From: Paenarthrobacter histidinolovorans
Lineage (GTDB): Bacteria > Actinomycetota > Actinomycetes > Actinomycetales > Micrococcaceae
NCBI RefSeq assembly: GCF_014647595.1
Contig: NZ_BMPM01000002.1
Location: forward strand, 1-64,000
Direction of reading: 5' to 3'
Length of the DNA: 64,000 nucleotides
In this document: one piece after another, positions 1 to 11,763 of the stretch
How the letters are laid out: each line of letters starts with the position of its first letter
Numbering within the stretch: position 1 is the stretch's first letter
Program-made: the position numbers and the translations under genes
The notes under the pieces: model-generated
Databases searched by the model: none
What the model was told of the DNA's origin: nothing
The model's input: only the letters and a program-made list of their open reading frames with translations

Positions 1-305
1 CACCACACACGGGGGTGCGCAATGATCCAGCCATAATTTCAACCAATCAAAAAACAATCGGTATCAACAAACTTGGCACACTATTGAGTTCTCAAACAAC
101 AGACACTAACCGGCACCACCCACACCCCACAGGGTCCAGGATCGCTCCGGAGCAACTTTCCAAACTTACCCGAACCGGCCGCTCAAAGCAAACCAAACCC
201 CGGGCCTCCCCCACCAACCAGAAGCACACAAAAGCACAACCGGAACCGGCAATTTGAAAGGGAGTCGGTCGCTATCTTTCCGCATCAGCGGCGGCGACTC
301 GAATA
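1..305 (-). promoter_or_regulatory. rRNA operon leader (16S gene lies outside the window)
   Basis: Read on the minus strand, 72-101 is the conserved actinobacterial pre-16S leader block containing TTTGAGAACTCAATAGTG, followed by a T-rich stretch. This block normally precedes a 16S gene and includes the boxA-like antitermination region. The 16S gene must begin to the left of position 1; none of it is visible. tyrS lies directly upstream, so this is the start of an operon rather than a 16S-23S spacer. Identification is from recall of the motif, not from an alignment. Confidence 0.72.
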
Positions 306-334
306 ACTTTACACGCGCCCCACCCCCACACCAA
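306..334 (-). promoter_or_regulatory. Putative rRNA promoter
   Basis: On the minus strand TTGGTG (329-334) and TAAAGT (306-311) are separated by exactly 17 nt, a sigma-70-type arrangement. It points into the rRNA leader. The -35 is a weak match to TTGACA, so other promoters may exist. Inferred from sequence only. Confidence 0.5.
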
Positions 335-424
335 ATCCACCCCAACACCACCCAAAAACCCCGCAAACACAACCCAAACACCACCACCAACCCACCAAAA
401 CACCCCCAAACCCACCAAAACCCA
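318..424. other. Almost pure A/C tract upstream of the rRNA promoter
   Basis: About 107 nt of the plus strand are nearly all A or C (the minus strand G/T), with only one or two exceptions, made of short CCACC, CCCAAA and CACCACCACC units. It overlaps the putative -35 and extends upstream of it. No reading frame here looks genuine. It may be an upstream promoter element or a mutational signature of very high rRNA transcription; function unknown. Confidence 0.6.
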
Positions 425-615
425 GACCGTGAACCCCATCACAACCCGCGGAACATGAACAAGCGTCGGAAGGAGGCGGCGGGTGTCCGGCAGCGCGCGT
501 CCAAGGGAGGAACGACCGAGCGCGCAGAGGATGACCGCCGCCACCACGCCGGGCACCTCTCACCACAGCCACACCCGCCGCGTCCGGCTGACCACCCAAC
601 AAAACGCTTAAACGC

Positions 616-652
616 AAAAAGGGCCGGCGACCATAACGGTTGCCGGCCCTTT
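616..652 (-). terminator. Rho-independent terminator after tyrS
   Basis: Perfect 11-bp inverted repeat (618-628 with 642-652, AAAGGGCCGGC) with a 13-nt loop, followed on the minus strand by TT and a T/G-rich run. It lies 24 nt past the tyrS stop. Confidence 0.85.
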
Positions 653-675
653 CAGAGCTTCGTGATGACCAGAGA

Positions 676-1986
676 CTAGGCCGAGACCTCGATGGTTGCC
701 AGGTTCTTCTTGCCCCGGCGGAGCAGCAAGTACCGGCCGTGAAGCAACTCGTCCTGGGCAATGATGGCGTCGGGATCGGACACCTTGGTGTTGTTCACGT
801 ACGCACCACCTTCGCCAACAGTTCGTCGGGCAGCCGACTTGCTCTCGGAGAGTCCGGACGCAACCAGGAGATCGATGATCCCCAGTCCGTCAGTGTTGAT
901 CGTCGCTGAAGGAAGTTCCGCGGTGGCTGCCTCCAGCGTGCGTTCGTCCAGAACAGTGAGGTCGCCGTTTCCGAAAAGCGCAGCCGAAGCGGCAATGACC
1001 TTCTCCGTGGCTTCGACGCCGTGAACCAACGACGTCACTTCGTAGGCAAGTTTCTTCTGGCCTTCGCGGGCAAACGGGCGTTCCGCCACGGCGTCGCCCA
1101 ACGCTTCGATCTCGGCACGCGAGAGGAACGTGAACACCTTGAGGCGATCCACGACGTCAGCGTCCGCCGTGTTCAGCCAGAACTGGTAGAAGGTGTACGG
1201 GCTGCACATTTCCGGGTCCAGCCAGACAGCATTGCCTTCGCTCTTGCCGAACTTGGTGCCGTCGGAGTTGGTGATCAACGGCGTACCCAGGGCGTGCACG
1301 CTCTTGCCCTCCACCTTGCGGATGAGCTCGGTTCCGCTGGTGAGGTTGCCCCACTGGTCCGAACCGCCGGTCTGCAGGACGCAGTTGTAGTCGCGGAAGA
1401 GCTGGAGGTAGTCCATGCCCTGCAGGATCTGGTAGCTGAACTCGGTGTAGCTGATGCCCTCGTCGGAATTCAGGCGCGAGGCAACAGCGTCCTTGCGGAG
1501 CATGGTGCCCACGCGGAAGTGCTTGCCGATTTCCCGGAGGAAGTCGATGGCACTGAGCGGCGCTGTCCAGTCGAGGTTGTTGACCATGCGGGCGGCGTTG
1601 TCGCCCTCAAAGCTGAGGAAGCGTCGTACCTGGCCTTGCAGGTAACCTACCCACTCCGCCACGGTGTCCTTGGTGTTCAAGGTGCGTTCCGCCGTCGGAC
1701 GCGGGTCGCCGATCAGGCCGGTGGAACCGCCCACCAAACCGAGGGGTTTGTGGCCTGCCAACTGCAGGCGACGCATCAGGAGCAACTGCACCAGGTTGCC
1801 CAAGTGCAGTGACGGCGCCGTGGGATCGAAGCCACAGTAATACGTGATCGGGTCCCCGGCGAGCAGTTTTTCCAGTTCCGTTTCGTCAGTGGAAACGTGG
1901 ACCAGGCCGCGCCAAGTCAGTTCCTGCCAGATGTTGGCAAAGGCGGGATCGTTGTGCTGGGACTCGAGGTTGTTTACGTGTGACAC
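676..1986 (-). CDS. tyrS: Tyrosine--tRNA ligase (TyrRS)
   Basis: Cytosolic class I aminoacyl-tRNA synthetase that charges tRNA-Tyr using ATP. The 436-residue protein has the HIGH-type signature HLGN at 61-64 inside a Rossmann fold, the bacterial TyrRS form of the KMSKS loop (KFGKS, about 245-249), and a C-terminal S4 RNA-binding region from about residue 370. Length is normal for the TyrRS1 type. The start is GTG, with a TAACTT hexamer 7 nt upstream and no clear Shine-Dalgarno, so a leaderless message is possible. It is monocistronic, closed by a strong terminator, and sits immediately before the rRNA leader. Confidence 0.97.
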   Translation of the reverse strand: MSHVNNLESQHNDPAFANIWQELTWRGLVHVSTDETELEKLLAGDPITYYCGFDPTAPSLHLGNLVQLLLMRRLQLAGHKPLGLVGGSTGLIGDPRPTAERTLNTKDTVAEWVGYLQGQVRRFLSFEGDNAARMVNNLDWTAPLSAIDFLREIGKHFRVGTMLRKDAVASRLNSDEGISYTEFSYQILQGMDYLQLFRDYNCVLQTGGSDQWGNLTSGTELIRKVEGKSVHALGTPLITNSDGTKFGKSEGNAVWLDPEMCSPYTFYQFWLNTADADVVDRLKVFTFLSRAEIEALGDAVAERPFAREGQKKLAYEVTSLVHGVEATEKVIAASAALFGNGDLTVLDERTLEAATAELPSATINTDGLGIIDLLVASGLSESKSAARRTVGEGGAYVNNTKVSDPDAIIAQDELLHGRYLLLRRGKKNLATIEVSA

Positions 1987-2023
1987 GAGATCTAAGTTAG
2001 CAGGATTGCGGGGCCGGTTTTTC

Positions 2024-4252
2024 CTAGCGCTCGATGCCGGCCGGCACCGGCGCTGCCGCGATGAGGCGCAGACGCTGCGTGGCCCGGGTCATGGCAACGT
2101 AAAGGTCGCCGACCTTGCCGTGCTCGTGGTTGAGCATCGCGGCCGGCTCGAGGACCACTACGCCGTCGAATTCCAAACCCTTCGCTTCCTTGGGGCTAAT
2201 GACCACGATGTCCTGCTCGTAGCTGCCTGCACCGGCACCGATACGGCGTCCGTAGACCTCTTTCAGGGCGGCGGTTGCCTGCGGCAGCAAGGGACCGTCG
2301 GCAATGACGGCCAGCAGGCCGCCGTCGATCGCTTCCACTTCCTCCGGCAGGACCTCTACCAGGCGCTGCACAATACCGTCCGGCTCGACGCGGTCGACGA
2401 TGGGTGACCATTTGCCCTCGCGCACTGCCTTCGGAGCTGAGACCACAAGCCCTGCACGGTTGGCCATGCGCACGGCTGCCTCCGCGATCTGCGACGGCGT
2501 GCGGTAGTTGACCGTCAGTTCCTCAAGGGTCCAGCGGTCACCGAACGACGGCGCCAGAGCACTCTGCCACGAATTGGCACCGGCTGCGGCACTCGTTTGG
2601 GCGATGTCGCCCACGATCGTGAAGGACTTCAGCGGGCAGCGGCGCACCAGCAGGCGCCACTGCATGGGCGAGAGCTCCTGGGCTTCGTCAACCACGATGT
2701 GGCCGAAAGCCCACGACCGGTCGCTCGTGGCGCGCTCGGCAGCGGTAAGCCGGCCTTCGCGCTCCTGGTTCTGTTCCGCGAGCTCTTCGGCCGTGACCAG
2801 GACGTCGACGCCCATAGCTTCCATGTTGGCCAGGGTTTGTTTGGCATTGGCGAGGTCGCGTGCCCGGTCAGCTTCCTGCTGGGCCAGTCCCCTGCCGGCA
2901 GCCGGGTCCAGCTCGCCCAGCAGTTCGGCGGCTTCATCCAGCAGCGGAACGTCCGCTTCGGTCCACGGCGCGTCAACAGGCCGCTGGAGCAATGAGCGCT
3001 GTTCGGGCGTCAGGTGCGGTGTGCACGCTTCCAGGATGGCTGGTTTGCTGAAGAGTTCCGAGATCAGCTTCTCCGGCGTCATCGGCATCCAGCACAGGTT
3101 CAAAGCAATCCGGACGTCCCTGGCGGAGCGGACGTCTTCTGCGAGGTAAGCGCGATCGGCGTTGTTGCCGATGTTCGATTCCTCCACAAGATCAGTCAGC
3201 TGCTCAGTGAGCTCACGCAGGAGGATCTTCACGAACGTAAGGCGTGCCTCGTTGTGGGGCTTGCCCGTGGCTCGCGCTTTTTCGCGGGCGCGGCGCACCT
3301 GGCGGACGGTGAGGGTCAGCTTCCGTGAATCGACTTCCAGGATGCGGTCCTCGGCAGGTGTCCGCTGCCGGTTTGCCACAGCGTTGGCCACCACCTTGGC
3401 CATGTCGAGCTTGCCCTTGAGGGCAGCGACGTCGGCGTTTTCTTCGGGAATGGCGTTGATTCCGGGCATCAGGCGGCCAAGGCTGGCCATGACCACACCC
3501 GTCTCACCAAGGGACGGGAGCACGCGTTCGATGTAGTGCATGAACGACGACGACGGGCCCACCAGCAGGACGCCGGCGCTCTTGAGCCGGTCGCGGTGGG
3601 TATAGAGCAGGTAGGCCGCGCGGTGCAGGGCAACAGCGGTCTTACCGGTGCCCGGCCCTCCCTGAACAACGAGCGCCCCCGAAATGGAGGAACGGATGAT
3701 CCTGTCCTGTTCGGACTGGATGGTGCCCACGATGTCCGACATGCGGCCCGTGCGCTTCGAGTTCAACGCGGCCAGCAGCGCACCCTCGCCCTGGAGGGAG
3801 TCGTTGTCCGCCAGCATCCCGGCGTCCAGGACGTCGTCTTCGATGGCTTTGACGTCGCGTCCCTGAAGAATGAGGTGACGACGGCGGCGCACACCCTGGC
3901 GATCGAAGGCGGTCGCCTGATAGAAGTGGCCGGCTTCGGGCGCACGCCAGTCGACCATGAGCCGTTGGAGATCGGCGGTGGACAGGCCGATGCGACCAAT
4001 GTACTGCGCCTCTCCGGAGTCGAGGTCGAGGCGGCCGAAGACCAGGCGGTCGTCGACGGCGTCGAGCTGGGCCAGGCGGTCCTCGTACAGGGCAGCGAAC
4101 GCATCACGCTCTGAGACGTTCTGCATGGTTCCCACCGCACCTGCCTTGCGCACCTGCGCCAGCTGGGCGCGCTTTTCAGCGCGCAGCTCATCGAGCCGGG
4201 CGTAAAGCCCGGCAACGTATTCCTGCTCGTGGACCAAATCAGCGTCGTGCAT
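2024..4252 (-). CDS. helD: HelD/HelR-type RNA polymerase-associated ATPase (UvrD/Rep superfamily)
   Basis: A 742-residue superfamily 1 ATPase of the actinobacterial HelD class. An N-terminal coiled-coil arm (about 1-70, rich in Arg/Glu/Ala) precedes a split helicase core with Walker A GGPGTGKT at 198-205, a DEAQ-type Walker B (IVVDEAQELS) and a C-terminal VAMTRATQRL motif VI. Family knowledge: class II HelD proteins enter the RNA polymerase channels, release stalled enzyme from DNA and, as HelR in Streptomyces, can displace rifamycins. It is not a replicative helicase. It is followed by tyrS after 37 nt. I do not see the inverted-repeat Rif-associated element (recalled as GGGGCTTGCGGCAAGCCCC) upstream, so inducibility by rifamycin is not supported. 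Confidence 0.88.
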   Translation of the reverse strand: MHDADLVHEQEYVAGLYARLDELRAEKRAQLAQVRKAGAVGTMQNVSERDAFAALYEDRLAQLDAVDDRLVFGRLDLDSGEAQYIGRIGLSTADLQRLMVDWRAPEAGHFYQATAFDRQGVRRRRHLILQGRDVKAIEDDVLDAGMLADNDSLQGEGALLAALNSKRTGRMSDIVGTIQSEQDRIIRSSISGALVVQGGPGTGKTAVALHRAAYLLYTHRDRLKSAGVLLVGPSSSFMHYIERVLPSLGETGVVMASLGRLMPGINAIPEENADVAALKGKLDMAKVVANAVANRQRTPAEDRILEVDSRKLTLTVRQVRRAREKARATGKPHNEARLTFVKILLRELTEQLTDLVEESNIGNNADRAYLAEDVRSARDVRIALNLCWMPMTPEKLISELFSKPAILEACTPHLTPEQRSLLQRPVDAPWTEADVPLLDEAAELLGELDPAAGRGLAQQEADRARDLANAKQTLANMEAMGVDVLVTAEELAEQNQEREGRLTAAERATSDRSWAFGHIVVDEAQELSPMQWRLLVRRCPLKSFTIVGDIAQTSAAAGANSWQSALAPSFGDRWTLEELTVNYRTPSQIAEAAVRMANRAGLVVSAPKAVREGKWSPIVDRVEPDGIVQRLVEVLPEEVEAIDGGLLAVIADGPLLPQATAALKEVYGRRIGAGAGSYEQDIVVISPKEAKGLEFDGVVVLEPAAMLNHEHGKVGDLYVAMTRATQRLRLIAAAPVPAGIER

Positions 4253-4374
4253 CGAACCGTAACCCCTATCGCAAAAGACAGACCTACCATTCTACAGCGA
4301 TTTTGGTAAACGTGCGGGGTACAAGTCATACCTCGGACTGCGTCACAGGAAAGTGTTGCTGCCGGAGGGAAAAG

Positions 4375-5043
4375 TTACCCGGCTGCCGGCCCCTTCCGGG
4401 GGCGCGCTGCCTTGTACTTGGACACGGTGGGGTCATCCTCAATCCAAAAACGCCACGGGTACTCGGTGGTGCCGCCCGGGCCCGCCACCCCAACGCGGGG
4501 GCCGCTGGCCACCGCCGCCTCCGGGGCCGCGGGCAAGCTCAAGCTGAAAGGTTCCGCGAGCGCGTCACGGCCGGTGTCCGACGTCGTCAGTCCAAGTGCG
4601 GACGCGAGCCTGGCGGGTCCGCTGGCCAGGTCCTTGTGTGCTTTCGACGCCGGTCTGCGGACGGCGGCAAGGCCTTCGCCGTCGACGATCTCTCCCGCCC
4701 GCAGCAGCAGCGCGGAGGGTGCGCCGTCGGGTCCGCAGACGATGTTGGCGCAGTAGTGCATGCCATAGGTGAAGTAGACGTAAAGGAATCCCGGCGGCCC
4801 GAACATGGGCGCATTCCGGGGCGTGGGGCCGCCAAAGGTGTGGGAACCGGGATCGGGGTGTTCGGAATCCCGGGGACCCATGTAGGCCTCCACTTCCGTT
4901 AGGCGCACAGAGACCGGGCCGGCTTCCGAGTGATGGGTGAGGACAGCCCCAAGGATCAGTGGAGCGATGACGCGGGGGTCGCCCTCAAGGAATCTGCGCA
5001 CTTCTGTTGGGTCACTGACACCATTCTCCATGGACGAACTCAT
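4375..5043 (-). CDS. DNA-3-methyladenine glycosylase, AAG/MPG family
   Basis: Monofunctional base-excision glycosylase that removes alkylated purines. The 222-residue protein matches the AAG fold: TEVEAYMG near 49-56, whose second Glu (about 52) corresponds to the catalytic Glu of human AAG, then TPRNAPMFG and the FLYVYFTYGMHYC block that contacts DNA. Length is normal. The ATG lies 6 nt after a TAGGGT hexamer with no Shine-Dalgarno, suggesting a leaderless message. It is divergent from an Ada-AlkA fusion 83 nt away, so two structurally unrelated alkyl-base glycosylases are neighbours. Confidence 0.93.
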   Translation of the reverse strand: MSSSMENGVSDPTEVRRFLEGDPRVIAPLILGAVLTHHSEAGPVSVRLTEVEAYMGPRDSEHPDPGSHTFGGPTPRNAPMFGPPGFLYVYFTYGMHYCANIVCGPDGAPSALLLRAGEIVDGEGLAAVRRPASKAHKDLASGPARLASALGLTTSDTGRDALAEPFSLSLPAAPEAAVASGPRVGVAGPGGTTEYPWRFWIEDDPTVSKYKAARPRKGPAAG

Positions 5044-5055
5044 GACCAGACCCTA
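5044..5055 (-). promoter_or_regulatory. -10 element placed for a leaderless AAG transcript
   Basis: TAGGGT (5050-5055 on the minus strand), then exactly 6 nt, then the ATG. No convincing -35 is seen. Part of a pattern repeated across the window. Confidence 0.4.
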
Positions 5056-5126
5056 GCAACAACCCCTGCAACGGCCATGTCCGATTTCCGCTAGCACGCG
5101 CCATGGAGGGCTGGCAGGATGAAGCC

Positions 5127-6653
5127 ATGGACTTCTGGCAGCGCTACCGGGCGATCGATGCCCGCGACACCCGGTTCGACGGTCAATTCTTCACGGCCGT
5201 CAGGTCCACCGGGATCTATTGCCGGCCATCCTGTCCGGCCCGGACGCCCAAGGCGGAGAACGTGACGTTCTATGAAACGTCCGCGGCTGCGCATGAGGCC
5301 GGCTACCGGGCCTGCAAGCGATGCCTGCCCGAAGCGGTCCCCGGGACGCCTGCGTGGAACCTCCGCTCCGACATCGCGGGCCGCGCCATGCGGTTAATCA
5401 ACGACGGCGTCATCACCCGTGAGGGCGTCGACGGGCTGGCACACCGCTTGGGCTACTCCGCGCGCCAACTCAACCGCATCCTGAGCCATGAGCTGGGAGC
5501 CGGCCCGCTGTCGCTGGCACGGGCAAGCAGGGCCCAGACGGCCAGGACCCTGCTGGTTTCAACGGACATGCTCCTGGCCGACGTCGCGTTCGCATCCGGG
5601 TTCAACAGCGTGCGCCAATTCAACGAGACCATCGCCGAGGTCTTCGCCATGACCCCGACGGCGTTGCGCGCCACCGGGGCGAAGTCCGGCACACGCCGGG
5701 GAACCGGGGTGTCGGAGGCAGCTCCCGCAGCACTGACACTGAACCTGCCCTACCGGGAACCGTTCGATCCCGGGATCTTCGACTTCCTGGCAGTTCGCGC
5801 GGTGCCCGGCATCGAATCGGCAGGCATCTCAGCGGACGGAACCCGGACCTACGCACGCACACTGCGCCTGCCGAGGGGCACCGCGTCTTTCTCTGTCTCG
5901 TTCAACCCCGAAGGCCGTGGAAGGCCCCTGCAACTGACGGCCAATGCCTTGGACCTCCACGACCTCCCGGCTTTGTTGAGCCGGGTCCGGAGGCTGTTCG
6001 ACCTGGACGCCGATCCGCAGTCAATCGATGACGCCCTGGCAAAGGACCCTCGCCTGGCCGGCAGAATTCCGGCCGTCCCCGGTATCCGGGTTCCCGGCGC
6101 GGTGGATCCGCAGGAGTTGCTCATCCGGGCGATGATCGGGCAGCAGATCACGGTCGCCGCGGCCCGCACGGCCCTCACCCAGTTGTCGGCCGCCGGCTCC
6201 CCCGCCGATGTGGCTGATGCGGAATTGGAGCGACTGTTTCCGACGCCGGCAGAACTCGCCGAGCACGGGCGCGCCCTGCTCCGGGGACCCCAGCGCCGCA
6301 TCGACTCCATAGTGTCCGCTGCGACGGCCATGGCTACTGGGACACTCAATTTCGATTATGGCGACGACTTGGAGAGCCTTGGCCGCAAGCTCCTCCCCTT
6401 GCCCGGAGTGGGGCCATGGACCGTGGGATACGTCGCGATGCGTGTGCTCGGCGCTCCGGATGTTCTCCTGGCCAATGATGCTGCGGTTCGGAACGGCCTG
6501 AAGGTCCTGCCGTCGGGGGCAGGCCTGAGCGCCGACTTTCGGGAAGTCAGCCCTTGGCGTTCCTACGCCACCATGCATTTGTGGCGGGCAGCGGCGAAGC
6601 CTGTTGCTGTCCGCCCCTCCCGCACTTCGGCCGGTGTCGGCACCCACGCCTAG
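5127..6653 (+). CDS. alkA: Ada-type methyltransferase/AraC domain fused to AlkA 3-methyladenine DNA glycosylase II
   Basis: A 508-residue alkylation-repair fusion. Residues 1-80 are the N-Ada zinc domain with Cys32, Cys36, Cys63 and Cys66 (CRPSC and CKRC). By analogy with Ada Cys38, Cys32 would accept methyl groups from phosphotriesters. Residues about 85-190 form an AraC helix-turn-helix. Residues about 220-500 are the AlkA glycosylase with helix-hairpin-helix [11 protein letters not shown] and the catalytic-Asp region LLANDAA. The same fusion occurs in mycobacteria. There is no O6-methylguanine methyltransferase domain. I chose ATG 5127 because AGGA lies 8-11 nt upstream; an in-frame ATG at 5103 lacks a ribosome site. 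The protein probably senses methylation and activates its own transcription, as Ada does. Confidence 0.93.
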   Translation: MDFWQRYRAIDARDTRFDGQFFTAVRSTGIYCRPSCPARTPKAENVTFYETSAAAHEAGYRACKRCLPEAVPGTPAWNLRSDIAGRAMRLINDGVITREGVDGLAHRLGYSARQLNRILSHELGAGPLSLARASRAQTARTLLVSTDMLLADVAFASGFNSVRQFNETIAEVFAMTPTALRATGAKSGTRRGTGVSEAAPAALTLNLPYREPFDPGIFDFLAVRAVPGIESAGISADGTRTYARTLRLPRGTASFSVSFNPEGRGRPLQLTANALDLHDLPALLSRVRRLFDLDADPQSIDDALAKDPRLAGRIPAVPGIRVPGAVDPQELLIRAMIGQQITVAAARTALTQLSAAGSPADVADAELERLFPTPAELAEHGRALLRGPQRRIDSIVSAATAMATGTLNFDYGDDLESLGRKLLPLPGVGPWTVGYVAMRVLGAPDVLLANDAAVRNGLKVLPSGAGLSADFREVSPWRSYATMHLWRAAAKPVAVRPSRTSAGVGTHA

Positions 6654-6682
6654 TGCCGGCGTCGCGCTTGCCGGCGTCGCGC
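6654..6682 (+). repeat. 14-bp tandem direct repeat after alkA
   Basis: TGCCGGCGTCGCGC occurs at 6654-6667 and again at 6669-6682 with one base between. It begins right after the alkA stop codon. It has little dyad symmetry and is not an obvious terminator. Function unknown. Confidence 0.7.
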
Positions 6683-6718
6683 CGTGGAGTCGACCCGGTG
6701 TGAGGGAGCGTCGGTGGA

Positions 6719-7456
6719 TTAGCGGGCTGCGGGTTGGCCGGCCGGCCAGGGCAGAAGTTCGGGCAGCTCCACTCCGTCAGCGGCAGCCGTCGCCCTGAGG
6801 CTTCCAAGGCTCGGCTCACGGCCCGCCAACCAGGCTGCGATGTCCGTCAGCATGCCGGTAATGGCGATCGAAGTGCCACCACTGCCAATGCTCAGCTGGG
6901 GAAGGCCAGTGGGCTGCAGCACCAGCTTGTATTTGTCGGGCACACGCGCGGCCAGGAAGCCAACGAGGTGCTCACAGAACGGGCGGCTCCACGTCTCCGG
7001 CCCGTAACCCAAACGCAGGTCCGAGGCATGGATGGTCAGTTCGCGCCACAGCGCCAGGCCGCCGTCGAGGACTGTTCCGTTCCGGTAGGCGATACGTGCC
7101 TGCCAATCCTCCGGTCCCAGAGCGTCGAAGGCCGCGACGGCGGACCCCAAGGCAGCGGTGACCGCCTCCGTATGCTGCGCGAGGCTGTGCCCGGCGGCAA
7201 GTTCGATTGCTTTCGTGCGTCCCTCGATGCCGCCGTCGTACAGCTCAATGGTTTCTCCGCGGCGCGCGTACTCAAGTTGCCGTGCCATCGCATCGGCAAT
7301 GCCCCTGAGGTGGGCGAGCACATGCCCGCGGGTCCAGCCGGGAAGTTCCGAAGGCTCGGCTACAGAGGCGTCATCCAGTTTGGCAAGGAGGCGGGTGACG
7401 GTGTCGGCGGCTTTGTGAAGCTCTGCGGGCAGCGTCTCAGGGGTGATCCGGGTCAT
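6719..7456 (-). CDS. Maleylpyruvate isomerase family (mycothiol-dependent, DinB-like) protein
   Basis: A 245-residue member of the actinobacterial DinB/maleylpyruvate isomerase superfamily. The N-terminal four-helix bundle carries the family motif LPGWTRGHVLAHL (about 41-53), whose His with a second His (LTIHASDLR, near 143) and an acidic residue would form the metal site. Residues about 160-235 resemble the SCP2-like C-terminal domain. Family members include mycothiol-dependent isomerases and S-transferases, but the substrate of this one cannot be read from sequence. The ATG is 6 nt behind TAGCAT, consistent with a leaderless message. Confidence 0.8.
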   Translation of the reverse strand: MTRITPETLPAELHKAADTVTRLLAKLDDASVAEPSELPGWTRGHVLAHLRGIADAMARQLEYARRGETIELYDGGIEGRTKAIELAAGHSLAQHTEAVTAALGSAVAAFDALGPEDWQARIAYRNGTVLDGGLALWRELTIHASDLRLGYGPETWSRPFCEHLVGFLAARVPDKYKLVLQPTGLPQLSIGSGGTSIAITGMLTDIAAWLAGREPSLGSLRATAAADGVELPELLPWPAGQPAAR

Positions 7457-7468
7457 ATCGCCATGCTA
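7457..7468 (-). promoter_or_regulatory. -10 element for a leaderless transcript
   Basis: TAGCAT (7463-7468, minus strand), six bases, then ATG. No Shine-Dalgarno sequence fits in between. Confidence 0.45.
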
Positions 7469-7485
7469 ACGCAGAGTTAAACGAA

Positions 7486-7519
7486 GAGCGGGATGGCACC
7501 TTCAGGCACCATCCCGCTC
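7486..7519 (-). terminator. Terminator of the arginine operon
   Basis: An 11-bp stem (7486-7496 GAGCGGGATGG with 7509-7519) with a 12-nt loop, followed on the minus strand by TTCGTTTAA. It lies 15 nt after the argH stop codon. Confidence 0.8.
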
Positions 7520-7533
7520 CCGACCAACAAACG

Positions 7534-10154
<2,621 letters not shown>

Positions 10155-10180
10155 GAGAGTGCTCCTTTGTTGTTGCTTGG

Positions 10181-10228
10181 TTCATTCGAATCAAATGCTG
10201 GGTGAATCATTGCTGGGTAAAGCATTCA
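10181..10228 (-). promoter_or_regulatory. Possible ArgR operator between argR and argG
   Basis: The AT-rich gap contains ATTCGAAT (10184-10191), TGAATCATT (10203-10211) and GCATTCA (10222-10228). These resemble half-sites of the ARG box (TGAAT-N4-ATTCA), about 20 nt apart. It stands out from the GC-rich surroundings. The assignment is inference. Confidence 0.45.
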
Positions 10229-10762
10229 GTTGCCGGGACCGGCTTCCTCGGCCATCCGCAGGAATCTGGCCGCAAGCTCTGCCCCGCCATCGGGATCCCG
10301 CGCGACCAGCAGCAAAGTGTCGTCGCCTGCGATCGTACCCAATACCGACGGCATCACGGAGTGGTCAACGGCCAATGCCAGGAAGTTCGCTGCCCCCGGT
10401 GGGGTGCGAAGCACCACGATATTGCCTGATGCCTCGGCCGTTACCAGGAGTTCGCCGCAGAGCCGGGTCAGCCGCGCGTCGAGAATTTCCTGGGTGACCC
10501 CGCTCTTGGCGTTGCGGTCGCCGCCCTCCCCCGGCACGGCGTAGACCAATGCTCCATCCTTGCCGCGAACGCGCACCGCGCCCAGTTCCACGAGGTCGCG
10601 GGACAAAGTGGCCTGGGTGACCTGGACGCCGTCGTCCGCGAGCAAGGCTGCAAGCTCTGCCTGGGAACGCACGGACTCACCCGTCAGGATCGCAGTGATG
10701 CGGGCCTGTCGGGCGGTCTTGGTGGCCGGGCTTGCGCCCGGGACGGCCGGGTTGGCGGACAC
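10226..10762 (-). CDS. argR: Arginine repressor
   Basis: Arginine-dependent hexameric repressor of the arginine regulon. The 178-residue protein has an N-terminal winged helix ([30 protein letters not shown] region, about 20-85, including TQATLSRDL) and a C-terminal arginine-binding and oligomerisation domain ending in the [11 protein letters not shown] strand region. It is encoded inside the operon it should control. The GTG start shares one base with the argF stop. The N-terminal extension (first 15 or so residues) is slightly longer than in E. coli. Confidence 0.95.
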   Translation of the reverse strand: MSANPAVPGASPATKTARQARITAILTGESVRSQAELAALLADDGVQVTQATLSRDLVELGAVRVRGKDGALVYAVPGEGGDRNAKSGVTQEILDARLTRLCGELLVTAEASGNIVVLRTPPGAANFLALAVDHSVMPSVLGTIAGDDTLLLVARDPDGGAELAARFLRMAEEAGPGN

Positions 10763-11763
10763 TAGAACGTGCTCTCCCCGGTACCTTCGACGGGAGAAAG
10801 GCCCTCAACGAACGCAAGTCCGGAGCGGTGCATCAGCCAGGCCATGAGGGCCTTCTGGGCGTGGAGCCGGTTCTCTGCCTCATCCCAGACGATGGACTGC
10901 GGTCCGTCAATGACGCCGGCGGAAATCTCGTAGCCGCGGTACGCCGGGAGGCAGTGGAGGACGACGGCGTCCGGGGCGGCCTGCGCCATGGCAGCCTCGT
11001 CCACGGAGTAGTCGCGGAACAGTTGCAGCCGGGCTTCCTTCTCCGATTCCTGGCCCATGGACACCCAGGTATCCGTTGCCACGACGTCGGCACCTTTGAG
11101 GGCTTCGGCGGCATCGCTGGTGATCAGGACCGAACCACCGGTTTCAGCGGCGCGCTCTTCAGCGGCAGCCACGATTTCCGCTGCCGGGAGGTAACCTTCG
11201 GGACCGGAGATGCGGACGTGCATTCCCGCGGTAACCCCTGCCAGGAGGTAGGAGTTGGCCATGTTGTTCGCGGCATCGCCCAAGTAGGCCATGGTCAATC
11301 CCGCGAGCTCCCCTTTGTGTTCCTTGACGGCCAGGAGGTCGGCAAGGAGCTGGCACGGGTGATAGTCGTCGCACAGGGCGTTGATGACGGGGACCTTGGA
11401 GTTTTCCGCCATGGCCACCAGGCCCGAGTGGGCTCCGGTGCGCCACACAATGGTGGAGACCATGCGCTCCAGGACCTTCGCGGTGTCCTCCACGGATTCC
11501 TTGTGACCGATCTGGGCTTCACCGGGATTGATGATCAGGGCGTTGCCACCCATGTCCGCGATGCCCGTGGCGAAGGAGACGCGCGTCCGGGTAGAGGTCT
11601 TGTCGAAGATCACGGCGACCGTCTTGCGGCCGTTACCGTCCGCGGCGAAGGGCTGCACGCTGTACGGTGCGGCCTTCATCCGGGCTGCGAGTTCCAGAAC
11701 CTCAGCCTGCTCAGCCGGGCTCAGGTCGGTGTCTTTGAGGAAGTGACGGGTGGAAGTGCTCAC
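10762..11763 (-). CDS. argF: Ornithine carbamoyltransferase
   Basis: Converts ornithine and carbamoyl phosphate to citrulline. The 333-residue protein has the carbamoyl-phosphate loop KTSTRTR near 54-60 and the ornithine-binding HCLP motif ([11 protein letters not shown]) near 275. The start is GTG, overlapping the argD stop by four bases (GTGA). Length and motifs are those of the anabolic enzyme. Confidence 0.97.
   Translation of the reverse strand: MSTSTRHFLKDTDLSPAEQAEVLELAARMKAAPYSVQPFAADGNGRKTVAVIFDKTSTRTRVSFATGIADMGGNALIINPGEAQIGHKESVEDTAKVLERMVSTIVWRTGAHSGLVAMAENSKVPVINALCDDYHPCQLLADLLAVKEHKGELAGLTMAYLGDAANNMANSYLLAGVTAGMHVRISGPEGYLPAAEIVAAAEERAAETGGSVLITSDAAEALKGADVVATDTWVSMGQESEKEARLQLFRDYSVDEAAMAQAAPDAVVLHCLPAYRGYEISAGVIDGPQSIVWDEAENRLHAQKALMAWLMHRSGLAFVEGLSPVEGTGESTF

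Noticed and set aside
254..761. Overlapping open frames on both strands in the rRNA upstream region
   Set aside because: They are products of the low-complexity A/C tract and high GC. The proteins are repetitive and resemble no family.
3763..4329. 188-codon minus-strand frame over the helD start
   Set aside because: It is a shifted-frame shadow of helD; the helD product has clear motifs and this one has none.
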